NCBI RefSeq assembly: GCF_002094305.1
Contig: NZ_LWTX01000009.1
Coordinates: forward strand, 124,001 to 188,000
Length of the DNA: 64,000 bases
Source: Prescottella equi
Lineage (GTDB): Bacteria > Actinomycetota > Actinomycetes > Mycobacteriales > Mycobacteriaceae
Reading direction: 5' to 3'
Shown: positions 8,448 to 15,958 of the stretch, piece by piece
Position numbering within the stretch: the stretch's first letter is position 1
Layout: each line of letters begins with the position of its first letter
Notes under the pieces: model-generated
Database searches by the model: none
What the model was told of the DNA's origin: nothing
Seen by the model: the letters and a program-made list of their open reading frames with translations, nothing else
Program-made: the position numbers and the translations under genes

Positions 8448-9059
8448 TCAGCGGGACGTCGCCGGGCTCGACAGATGGGACTCGAGCAGCCGAATCATCG
8501 AGTCCCGCAGGGCGACGCGGCTCACCGGATCGCCCGGCCGGGCGATCTCGTGCAGCGTGAAACCGTCTATCAGGGCCACGAACTGGCGTGCGGGTAGCGC
8601 GGGGTTCTCCACCCCGAACATCTCCAGGGCGCGTTCGGTGGCCTCTTCGATTGCGCCCATGATGCGATGGACCGCCTCCGCGAGTTCGGGTCGCCGTCGC
8701 GCCGCGAGATATGCCTCGAACTGTGCGACGGAATCGTCGTTGTCCTGCCCCGTGACGAGTTCCACCAGGGCCTCGGCCAGTTCGTCCCGGCCGACCGTCT
8801 CGGACCGAGCCGCGGTGAGCAGCGTGGCCACCTTGTCGGTGACCGCGTCCGCGATCTGTGTGATGGCCGCGTCGATCACGTCGGGGACCGAGTCGAAGAA
8901 GTAGCTGGTGGTGGAGGCCGGGAACCCGGCCCGGTCGGCGACGGCTCGGAATGTGACGCGCTCGAGCCCCTTCTCGGCGATCACCGCAATTGCCGCGGCG
9001 ACGAGCTCCGTGCGTCGTTCGCGTCCGCGTGCGTAGTGCGAGCGACGTGAGGGGTTCAT
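8448..9059 (-). CDS. TetR/AcrR family transcriptional regulator
   Basis: A 203-residue regulator. The N-terminal HTH spans about residues 12-58 (RERRTELVAAAIAVIAEKG ... VTFRAVADRAGFPASTTSYFF), followed by an all-helical ligand-binding domain. I start it at ATG 9059; a longer frame to 9230 would run through the palindrome at 9081-9108. The gene is divergent from the amine oxidase operon, and the palindrome lies in the shared 158-bp gap, so it very likely represses both itself and that operon. The ligand is unknown, plausibly an amine or aldehyde of that pathway. Confidence 0.9.
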   Translation of the reverse strand: MNPSRRSHYARGRERRTELVAAAIAVIAEKGLERVTFRAVADRAGFPASTTSYFFDSVPDVIDAAITQIADAVTDKVATLLTAARSETVGRDELAEALVELVTGQDNDDSVAQFEAYLAARRRPELAEAVHRIMGAIEEATERALEMFGVENPALPARQFVALIDGFTLHEIARPGDPVSRVALRDSMIRLLESHLSSPATSR

Positions 9060-9080
9060 GGGACGAGAATACTTATCGAG

Positions 9081-9108
9081 CAAAGTCTGGCCATTTGGCC
9101 AAACTTTG
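9081..9108. promoter_or_regulatory. Palindromic operator for the divergent TetR / amine oxidase promoters
   Basis: The 28 bases form a near-perfect inverted repeat: the left arm CAAAGTCTGGCCA is mirrored by TGGCCAAACTTTG with one mismatch, around a short T-rich centre. It lies 22 bases upstream of the TetR start and 110 bases upstream of the amine oxidase, the usual place for an autoregulatory TetR operator. Confidence 0.7.
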
Positions 9109-9217
9109 CCTAACGTGTCTCCCGCGACCGTCGGTCGGTGCGGCCGTCGGATCGGTTCGACGGCCGGCGCGGACTGAGCCGAGAGTTGTTCGCAGCCGAG
9201 GAGTGGGGGAGGTGACC

Positions 9218-10597
9218 GTGGCATCGACAACCGATGTGATCGTGGTCGGTGCCGGATTGGCGGGGCTGACGGCAGCCCGTCGACTCGTGGACGCCGGACT
9301 GGCCGTGCAGGTCGTCGAGGCGCGTGACCGGGTCGGTGGACGCACGCTCAATCATGACCTGGGCGACGGCCGGATCGTCGACTCCGGTGGCCAGTTCGTG
9401 GGCCCGACCCAGGACCGGGTCCGGGCACTGGCCAAGGAGCTGGGGGTCGAGACCTTCTCGACCTTTGATCAGGGGCTCAGTACCTACGTCAAGAACGGCA
9501 CGGCCCGGACGTTCACCGGTGACGTTCCGCCGGACCCCGCCGCGCTGGCCGACGTGGGCGCGCTGATCCTCCGGGTGAACCGGGCCGCCAGGTCGATCCC
9601 GGTCGACGAGCCGTGGAACGCGCGTGGGGCACGCTCTCTCGACTCGCAGTCGCTGACGAGTTGGATCCGGCGCGGCGCGGTCACCGACGGCGGACTGGAC
9701 CTGCTCAACGTCCTGCTGGGTTCGGCGTTCGGTGGGTCCGCCACCGACGCGTCCGCGCTGTTCGGTCTGTGGTACGTCGCCGGTGCGGGCAACGAATACA
9801 CCGCCGGTACCGTCGAGCGGATGATCGGAGTGCTTGGGGCAGCGCAGGATTCGCGTTTCCACGGCGGTGCCCAGATGCTCTCGCTGCGGCTCGCCGACGA
9901 GCTCGGGGATGCGGTGGCGCTCGGCGAGCCGGTGCGGAGGGTCGAGCAGGATGGACGTGGCGTACGGGTGTTCAGCGACAACCGTGAATGGTCCGCGAGC
10001 CGGGTGGTCGTCGCTGTGCCTCCCGTGCTGGCCAGCCGAATCGCCTGGGATCCGCTGCTCCCGGCCCAGCAGGACGCACTCTTCTCACGCATGGCACTCG
10101 GCACGCTCTGCAAGATCGAGGCCGTCTATCCGGAACCGTTCTGGCGCAGGGACGGACTGTCGGGTCGAGGGGTCTTCCGGGATCCCACCTCGCCGGTGTG
10201 CTCCATGTTCGACAACTCCCCACCGGACGGCGGCCCCGGCATTCTGATGGGCTTCGTCGGCGGCGCCCAGTGGCGGCGATGGGTGTCGCTCCCGGCCGGT
10301 CAGCGCCGAGGAGCGGTGCTCCGGGCCTTCGCCACGGTCGTCGGGAAGCAGGCGCTCACACCCGTCGAGTGGATCGAACAGGACTGGACCAAGGAAGAGT
10401 GGACGCGCGGCGGCCCGACGTCGGTGCTCGCGCCCGGCGTGGTCACCGAACTGGGGATGTGGCGGGACGTGCCTTTCCAGCGAGTGCACTGGGCCGGTGC
10501 GGAGCACTCGCCGTACTGGAACGGGTACCTCGACGGTGCCGTCCGTTCCGGTGAATCATCTGCAGCCGAAGTCATTGCGGCCGAAGGGAAGATGTGA
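9218..10597 (+). CDS. FAD-dependent monoamine/putrescine oxidase-like amine oxidase
   Basis: A 459-residue flavin amine oxidase. The N-terminal dinucleotide fold is VIVVGAGLAGLTAARRL followed by VVEARDRVGGRT; the substrate domain has GGQFVGPTQDRVRALAKELG, and the C terminus has the FAD motif HWAGAEHSPYWNGYLDGA. It is closest in overall look to actinobacterial putrescine and monoamine oxidases, which oxidise a primary or secondary amine to an aldehyde with release of ammonia (or amine) and H2O2. GTG 9218 is chosen because GGGGAGG lies five bases upstream; GTG 9212 is in frame. It is the first gene of a four-gene operon with overlapping stops and starts. Confidence 0.88.
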   Translation: MASTTDVIVVGAGLAGLTAARRLVDAGLAVQVVEARDRVGGRTLNHDLGDGRIVDSGGQFVGPTQDRVRALAKELGVETFSTFDQGLSTYVKNGTARTFTGDVPPDPAALADVGALILRVNRAARSIPVDEPWNARGARSLDSQSLTSWIRRGAVTDGGLDLLNVLLGSAFGGSATDASALFGLWYVAGAGNEYTAGTVERMIGVLGAAQDSRFHGGAQMLSLRLADELGDAVALGEPVRRVEQDGRGVRVFSDNREWSASRVVVAVPPVLASRIAWDPLLPAQQDALFSRMALGTLCKIEAVYPEPFWRRDGLSGRGVFRDPTSPVCSMFDNSPPDGGPGILMGFVGGAQWRRWVSLPAGQRRGAVLRAFATVVGKQALTPVEWIEQDWTKEEWTRGGPTSVLAPGVVTELGMWRDVPFQRVHWAGAEHSPYWNGYLDGAVRSGESSAAEVIAAEGKM

Positions 10598-10599
10598 TC

Positions 10600-11100
10600 A
10601 TGCCCAATCGCTTCGTGATCAGCGCGCAGCGCGTTCTCGCCGCCACGCTCGACGAGGTGTGGGAGCTGACGTCGGACACCGGGCGCTACGGCGACTGGGT
10701 GGTGAGTGTCCGGGAGGTGACCGCCCACCACGGTCCCGCGACCGTCGGCAAGTCGTATCGTGAACGTGTCACGTCGGTGGGTCCGCTGACGTCGCGCGCC
10801 GAGTGGACCGTTCGCACCCTCGAACCGAAGACGCTGCGAATCGATTCCGGTGTGGGCCTTGCGCCGCTGCGCGACGTCGTCAACATCTTCCGGTTCGCGC
10901 CGGTCGGCGACGCCGCCACCTCGATGACCTATGAATTCCACTTCACGCTCGGGCCGGCCCCGCTCGGCGCCCTCGTCCACAAGATCCTCCGCTCCTCGAT
11001 GGCCGCCGCGTTCGACGAATCGATGCGCGCACTCGAGACGGTGATCCTCTCCGAACGTCCGACACAGCAGGAACTCCGGGAAGGGAACGAAGTCCGGTGA
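10600..11100 (+). CDS. SRPBCC (START-like) family protein
   Basis: A 166-residue protein with the polyketide-cyclase/START-like fold: RVLAATLDEVWELTSDTGRYGDWV at the N terminus and a long C-terminal helix after TMTYEF-type strands. Such proteins bind hydrophobic ligands or act as cyclases. It follows the amine oxidase by two bases; a GTG at 10594 overlapping the oxidase stop is an alternative start. Its stop overlaps the sugar-kinase start by four bases. Its role in the operon is unknown: ligand carriage or protection of a reactive aldehyde are possibilities. Confidence 0.8.
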   Translation: MPNRFVISAQRVLAATLDEVWELTSDTGRYGDWVVSVREVTAHHGPATVGKSYRERVTSVGPLTSRAEWTVRTLEPKTLRIDSGVGLAPLRDVVNIFRFAPVGDAATSMTYEFHFTLGPAPLGALVHKILRSSMAAAFDESMRALETVILSERPTQQELREGNEVR

Positions 11101-12059
11101 CGACAACGAATGCGGCAGATTCCGTGCGGGCGATGATGTTGGGCGTGCATGTGCTCGACACACTGGTCCGGCCGGTGGAGAGCATTCCCGAGGGCCAGGG
11201 CGGTGCCCTCGTCGAACAGATCGCGATCTCGCCGGCCGGAACGGCGGGTGGGACGGGCCTCGTCCTGTCACGTCTGGGAGTGCAGGTGCGCGCCGCCGGG
11301 GCAATCGGCGACGACGTGGTGGGCGAGATGCTCACCATGCTCCTCGAACGCGAGGGCATCGATACCTCACTGCTGCACCGGATCACCGGTGCGCAGACGT
11401 CGGCCTCGGTACTCCCCATCCGCCCGGACGGCTCACGTCCCGCACTGCACGTGGTGGGTGCGAATCAGTTCCTCGGCGAGCATGTTCCGTGGGAGGACCT
11501 GGCGGGTGCCGACTTCGTGCACCTGGGGGCGGTGGAGTTCTACGGCGGCGACCTCGGTGCACAGATCCTCGAGCGGGCACACCAGCACGGTGCGATCACG
11601 TCGGCGGACAGCCTGGCGCAGGGCCTGCCCGGGGTCCTCGACTACATCCGGGCGGCGTTGCCGCACATCGACTACCTGCTGCCCAACGACGAGCAGGTGA
11701 TCGGCTGGACCGAGGCGTCGTCGTTGCGTGAGGGCTGCGAACGCCTGCTGGAACTGGGCGCCCGGTGCGTCGTCGCCACGGCAGGAGCGGAGCCGACGGT
11801 GGTCGCCACCGCGGACGGCATCACCGAGGTGAAGGCGTTCCCGGTCGACGTCGTCGACACCAGCGGGTGCGGTGACGCGTTCTCGGCCGGGTTCCTGCGC
11901 GGCATCTCCCTCGGACTCGACGTCGTCGGCGCCGCCGAGTTCGGCAACGCCACCGCCGCGCACACCGCGCAGGGGCTCGGCAGCGCCTACGGGACGTACG
12001 ACGCGGACACGGTGCGCGCCTTCATCGCGGCACGGAGCCCGGCCGAGGATCTCGGATGA
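11097..12059 (+). CDS. PfkB-family carbohydrate kinase
   Basis: A 320-residue ribokinase-like enzyme that phosphorylates a sugar or nucleoside hydroxyl with ATP. The N-terminal di-Gly region is AGTAGGTGLVLSRLG and the C-terminal signature is VDTSGCGDAFSAGFLRG, whose Asp is the catalytic base. An ATP-site motif VVATAGAEPTVV is also seen. The four-base GTGA overlap with the upstream SRPBCC gene and ATGA overlap with the downstream aldolase show translational coupling, so kinase and aldolase probably act in sequence. The sugar cannot be told from sequence; deoxy- or amino-sugars and ribose derivatives all fit the family. Confidence 0.88.
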   Translation: MTTTNAADSVRAMMLGVHVLDTLVRPVESIPEGQGGALVEQIAISPAGTAGGTGLVLSRLGVQVRAAGAIGDDVVGEMLTMLLEREGIDTSLLHRITGAQTSASVLPIRPDGSRPALHVVGANQFLGEHVPWEDLAGADFVHLGAVEFYGGDLGAQILERAHQHGAITSADSLAQGLPGVLDYIRAALPHIDYLLPNDEQVIGWTEASSLREGCERLLELGARCVVATAGAEPTVVATADGITEVKAFPVDVVDTSGCGDAFSAGFLRGISLGLDVVGAAEFGNATAAHTAQGLGSAYGTYDADTVRAFIAARSPAEDLG

Positions 12060-12715
12060 CGAGCCCCGGTGCGTTCACCGAGCTGCGCGCGTCGGTCGCC
12101 GACACCGCCCGGCAGGTCGCGGCGCGCGGACTGGTGCTCGGGAGCGCCGGCAACGTCAGTGTCCGCGACGGCGACGCGGTCGCGGTCACCGCGAGCGGGG
12201 TGCACCTGATCGACGCGACCGTCGACGACGTCACCGTCGTGCACCTGGACGGCCACGTGATCGAGGGCGGGTTGCGCCCGACCACCGAACTCGAAATGCA
12301 CCTTGGCATCTACCGGTCGACCTCGAATAGCAGTGTGGTGCATGCGCACTCGACGTCGACCGTTGCGCTGTCGTTGGTGACCGACGAGCTGCCCCCGGTG
12401 CACTATCAGCAGCTGCTGCTCGGTGGTGCCATTCCGGTGGTGCCGTTCGCGGCGTTCGGGAGTGAGCAACTCGCCACGTCGACGGTCGAGGCGCTGGCGC
12501 ACCACAACGCGGCGATCCTGGCGCACCACGGCTCCGTGGCGGTGGGCCAGTCGCCGACCGAAGCGCTCGACCGAATCGTGCTGCTGGAGTGGCTGTGCGA
12601 GGTCTACCTCCGCGCCGCGGCGGTGCGCCGGCCCCGCGCGCTCACGCCCGACGACCTACAGGCCGTGATCGAGATGGCGATCGCGACGCAGTACGGGGAG
12701 AAGCGCCACGTGTGA
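12056..12715 (+). CDS. Class II aldolase/adducin family protein
   Basis: A 219-residue zinc-dependent aldolase of the fuculose-phosphate / ribulose-phosphate epimerase family. Visible features are GNVSVRD near residue 32-38 (phosphate binding), TASGVHL, the acid/base Glu in TTELEMHLGIY, the zinc ligands HAHS (first pair) and the third His in AILAHHGSVAVG. It probably splits a phosphorylated sugar into a C3 phosphate and an aldehyde, following the coupled kinase. No sugar isomerase is encoded nearby, which would be needed if the kinase product is an aldose. Confidence 0.88.
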   Translation: MTSPGAFTELRASVADTARQVAARGLVLGSAGNVSVRDGDAVAVTASGVHLIDATVDDVTVVHLDGHVIEGGLRPTTELEMHLGIYRSTSNSSVVHAHSTSTVALSLVTDELPPVHYQQLLLGGAIPVVPFAAFGSEQLATSTVEALAHHNAAILAHHGSVAVGQSPTEALDRIVLLEWLCEVYLRAAAVRRPRALTPDDLQAVIEMAIATQYGEKRHV

Positions 12716-12727
12716 GCAGCGGGCGCG

Positions 12728-12799
12728 TCAGCCGGGCGGTGCGAAGAACTCGAGTGCGATGTCGTCCGGGTCGCCGAAGGGCAACCCGACGCGAAGCTC
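12728..12799 (-). pseudogene. C-terminal remnant of a VOC family gene
   Basis: On the minus strand the last 24 codons read ELRVGLPFGDPDDIALEFFA..., matching the final residues of the VOC protein at 5919-6317 (GLSFRDPDNIALEFFAPPG, same stop context). Nucleotide identity between the two 3' ends is high by eye. Upstream of this piece the frame stays open but loses all VOC character, so only the 3' end of a gene remains, left by deletion or rearrangement. Confidence 0.6.
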
Positions 12800-12901
12800 G
12801 TCACCCTCATCGGCGCCCGCGGTTGTTCCGCGGGGCACGCAGTCGTACACATTGCTGCTCCAGTTCGCTTCGGTCAACCGCGCAGTGGCAGAATGGAACC
12901 C

Positions 12902-13129
12902 ATGTCCCTCACCCTCGATGCGGCCTTCTGGCGCCGCGTGTATGCGGATCGGCAGCGGGTGGAGGACGAGCGGGCGAGGGTGACCAGGACGGGGCGCCGC
13001 CGACCGGTCGGGGATGATGCAGTGCGGGCGGTCCCACTCAGTCACACCGCTGCGATGAAGTCCGCGCGGGCAGAGTTGACCAGGGTGGCGCGTGCTGCGG
13101 AGAACTTGCACGGGGTCGTTCACCCATAA
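12902..13129 (+). CDS. Small hypothetical protein (doubtful)
   Basis: An open frame of 75 codons starting ATG 12902 encodes MSLTLDAAFWRRVYADRQRV, an Arg-rich basic peptide without a recognisable domain. GCAGAATGG upstream is a weak ribosome binding site. It lies between the VOC remnant and a strong terminator at 13190, which would end its transcript. It could equally be chance coding in a decayed region. Confidence 0.25.
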   Translation: MSLTLDAAFWRRVYADRQRVEDERARVTRTGRRRPVGDDAVRAVPLSHTAAMKSARAELTRVARAAENLHGVVHP

Positions 13130-13189
13130 GCAGTAGCTCCGCGCCGAACGGGTCCGCGTCGGGATGGTGACCCGGCGTGTGTACGAAAC

Positions 13190-13234
13190 ACGTCGGGGCT
13201 CGCCCCCTTGCATAGGAGGGGCGAGCCCCGACGT
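13190..13234. terminator. Strong bidirectional hairpin terminator
   Basis: A perfect 17-bp stem (13190-13206 with 13218-13234, arm ACGTCGGGGCTCGCCCC) closes an 11-base loop. It lies just beyond the cspA stop on the minus strand and after any plus-strand transcript from 12.9 kb. No long T-run follows, as is common in actinobacteria. Confidence 0.8.
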
Positions 13235-13272
13235 GGCCTCACATCCCCGCGAGGGGGACGAGCGGGGATGGA

Positions 13273-13476
13273 TCAGATGACGGTGATACCGGTCGCCTGG
13301 GGGCCCTTGGCGCCCTGGCCGATCTCGAACCGCACGTGCTGGTTCTCTTCGAGGCTGCGGAACCCGCCGCTCTGGATCTCCGAGTAGTGAACGAAAAGGT
13401 CAGCGGAACCGTCCGAAGGTGCGATGAAGCCGAACCCCTTCTCCGAGTTGAACCACTTCACGGTGCCTTCTGCCAT
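13273..13476 (-). CDS. cspA: Cold-shock protein (CspA family)
   Basis: A 67-residue single cold-shock domain, an RNA/ssDNA chaperone. RNP1 is KGFGFIAP and RNP2 is DLFVHYSEI; it begins [12 protein letters not shown] and ends QATGITVI, the normal family length. ATG 13476 is preceded by AGGAGAAAAGGAAATACAC, giving a purine-rich ribosome binding site. The bases upstream are much richer in A/T than the rest of the window, as is usual for a cold-shock leader. A strong terminator follows the stop. Confidence 0.97.
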   Translation of the reverse strand: MAEGTVKWFNSEKGFGFIAPSDGSADLFVHYSEIQSGGFRSLEENQHVRFEIGQGAKGPQATGITVI

Positions 13477-14041
13477 GTGTATTTCCTTTTCTCCTGCTGT
13501 ACGGCTCTGCCGAAAACGGGCAGAGTCCGGCCGATATCGCATGACGAGAAGATTTTCCAGGACAGGAGATCCAACCGCACGCAACAGAGAATTTGCGAGC
13601 GCGGTAAACGCGAACAAAGACTACGACCAAGCACAGTCAACCACAGATCCGATGGAAAGTCCCGCACCCGAACCCGCGATCCAACGTGGGGACGCGTTCG
13701 GGAACCTCGGAAACGTTGTCGCAGTGGACTATCGAGTGCTGAAGAGTTCGCGACTTATCTCCTCGCTGCTTCTCGGCATGGGGAGAGAAGCGGCAGGGAT
13801 GCGGTCGGTGAGTGCTTCGGCCGCAGTGCGGTTGATCCCGCAATCGCCGTCTGCTGTGTCCCACGGGTCGTAGAAGAGTCGTCCGTTGACCGGATCATGC
13901 GTGCTGTTCACAAAGTGTCCTTCTGTCTGTCGGCACAGCGCGGAGGGACCGATTCCAGGTCGGTCGGGATGCCGCGCCGCGAAAATGTCGTTGGTCCGTA
14001 CCCGCGACGTCTGATGTGGCGCGGCGGACTCGGGTATTCGG
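13477..14041. other. 565-bp intergenic region upstream of cspA
   Basis: No convincing gene is seen between the desaturase stop and the cspA start. The 200 bases next to cspA are comparatively A/T-rich and probably hold its promoter and a structured 5' leader. The rest has mixed composition with broken frames on both strands; chance open frames have no known motifs. Confidence 0.5.
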
Positions 14042-15412
14042 TCACCCAGTGGTGGCCTGGGTGCGAAGAGATCGTCGGGGCAGAGAAGGGGCCCCGGGCA
14101 CCGTCCCCACTGTACGGCTCGCCCGAGGTATCGGCAGCCCGGCCGGCTTCCTTCGCCTTCCGCGCATGAACCTGCGCGCTTCGACGCGGGCCTCCGCCTG
14201 TGCACGCAGAGCCGACAGCAGCCCGCGCCGGCGCCCGGTGGTGGCGTCGATTCGCAGCGCCCCCGCGATTCGCGAACCATTCGTGTGGAATTTGCGTTCC
14301 GACGAGGTCTCGGGAGCGTCGTCGGAGGTGCGCTCGAGGAAGCGGTCTGGCAACGCCAGCTTGTGGATCGTCCGCAGCGTCAGCAGGTATTGCCTGGTCA
14401 AGGGTCCCGTCGTATATGGCAGGTCGTATCGGGTGCACAGCGCCCGCACCCGCTCGGCGATCTCGGAGTACCGGTTCGACGGCAGGTCCGGGAACAGGTG
14501 GTGCTCGATCTGGTAGCTGAGATTTCCGGTGAGGAATCCCATGATCGGGCCGCCGTCGATGTTGGCACTGCCGAGCATCTGGCGCAGGTACCACTGCCCG
14601 CGTGTCTCGGTCTCGAACTGCTCGGCGGTGAACTTCTCTGCGCCGTCCGGGAAGTGCCCGCAGAAGATCACCGCGTATGCCCACAGATTCCGCACGAGAT
14701 TCGCGGTCGCGTTCGCGGTCAGCGTGTGCTTCCACGCCCGGCCCGTGAGGGCCGGAAACAGCACAAAATCCTTGCCGACCTGTCGGACGATCTTGACCGC
14801 GAACTGTTTGTTGGGCGCCGAGTTCCACTGCATGGGGTCGACGCCCTCACGCTTTTGCTGCGCTTCGAGGTCGTGCAGGGCGATGCCCCACTCGAAGGTG
14901 GCGGCGAGGATCACGTTCGCAATCGGCTGCAGTAGGTTGATCGGACGCCATTCCTCGTCGCGGGTCATCCGCAAGATCCCGAATCCGACGTCGTCGTCCA
15001 TACCGACGATGTTGGTGAAGGTGTGGTGGGCGTAGTTGTGCGCACGCTTCCAGTGCTCCGACGGCCCGGTCTGATCCCATTCCCATGTGGTGGAGTGGAT
15101 CTCCGGATCGTTCATCCAGTCCCACTGCCCGTGCATCACATTGTGCCCGAGCTCCATGTTCTCGATGATCTTCGCCAGTGAGAGCATTGCGGTCCCGACC
15201 GCCCACGCCGGCCGGCGGCGGCTGCCGAACAACACCGCCCTCGCGCCCAATTCGAGGGCCCGCTGGAGGCCGATGACTCGCCGAATGTAGCGGGCATCGC
15301 GAATGCCACGAGACTCCTCGACGTCGCGCCGAATCTCGTCCAGTTCCCGCCCGAGGGCGTCGATGTCGTCGGCGGTGAGATGAGCGAACTCGTTTATGTC
15401 GGTGATGGCCAC
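14042..15412 (-). CDS. Acyl-CoA/acyl-lipid delta-9-type fatty acid desaturase (DesA3-like)
   Basis: A 456-residue membrane di-iron desaturase that introduces a double bond into stearoyl-type chains using O2 and electrons from a ferredoxin reductase. The histidine boxes are HNVMH (90-94), HNYAHH (125-130) and QIEHH just before LFPDLPSNRY. Hydrophobic pairs lie between the boxes. The C-terminal 90 residues are basic and low in complexity (GRRRGLLSALRAQAEARVEARR), beyond what the desaturase core needs. No NAD(P)H-ferredoxin reductase gene is adjacent, unlike M. tuberculosis desA3, so the electron donor is encoded elsewhere. Its product oleate would be the substrate of the BfaB/BfaA pair at 36.6-39.4 kb. 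Confidence 0.9.
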   Translation of the reverse strand: MAITDINEFAHLTADDIDALGRELDEIRRDVEESRGIRDARYIRRVIGLQRALELGARAVLFGSRRRPAWAVGTAMLSLAKIIENMELGHNVMHGQWDWMNDPEIHSTTWEWDQTGPSEHWKRAHNYAHHTFTNIVGMDDDVGFGILRMTRDEEWRPINLLQPIANVILAATFEWGIALHDLEAQQKREGVDPMQWNSAPNKQFAVKIVRQVGKDFVLFPALTGRAWKHTLTANATANLVRNLWAYAVIFCGHFPDGAEKFTAEQFETETRGQWYLRQMLGSANIDGGPIMGFLTGNLSYQIEHHLFPDLPSNRYSEIAERVRALCTRYDLPYTTGPLTRQYLLTLRTIHKLALPDRFLERTSDDAPETSSERKFHTNGSRIAGALRIDATTGRRRGLLSALRAQAEARVEARRFMRGRRRKPAGLPIPRASRTVGTVPGAPSLPRRSLRTQATTG

Positions 15413-15958
15413 CAGGGGTCCTCCGTTGGACTCGATAGGTTCGCCGGCGTCAACTGGCGACGCAGTTCACCAGGCGCAGGGATACGAGACACCGCGCCTC
15501 GGCTGCGTAGGGCGTCGGGTGGAAGCGCTCGCAGCGAGGTAGCGAGTCCTTGTTCTCGGCGAATTTTCGTTAGAAGTAGTTGCTGCACAAAAGAATTGGG
15601 CGCAGTCATTCGATCATCGAACCAGCGGCGAGCGGCTGCGTCGAGCTCGGCCGGGTTCTGGGGAGAATGAAGAACTCCGTTCGGAGAAATCGATTGGTGC
15701 GGTAATGGTGAGCAGGCCGCCTGAGTCCACAATAGCCTTTTCGGACTGAGAGATCGCTGAGTGTGTTCGATCAGGCACCTTGCGTAAGCAGGTGTGGGAT
15801 ACCGTCACATGTCGAGGTTCGCTCGCGGGAGCCCCTGACTGCCTGCCGAGGCGCGCACTGGACCCGGCCTGATCCGCGTGTGCCTCGGTCCGCTCGGGAT
15901 AGATACGTTCAGCGGGAACAGTGCAGGGTCAAATTCGTTCAGGCTTCTCCGAAGTTCG
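15413..15958. other. 546-bp intergenic region upstream of the desaturase
   Basis: The region separates the desaturase start from the Amt stop, both on the minus strand, so it should hold the desaturase promoter. I found no tRNA, repeat or clear operator. Minus-strand frames of 112 and 64 codons exist here, the longer one overlapping the desaturase start, but neither shows a known motif. Confidence 0.45.

Noticed and set aside
15394-15732. 112-codon minus-strand frame just upstream of the desaturase
   Set aside because: No recognisable domain, weak start, and it overlaps the desaturase start by 19 bases; it could be a leader peptide gene but nothing supports it.
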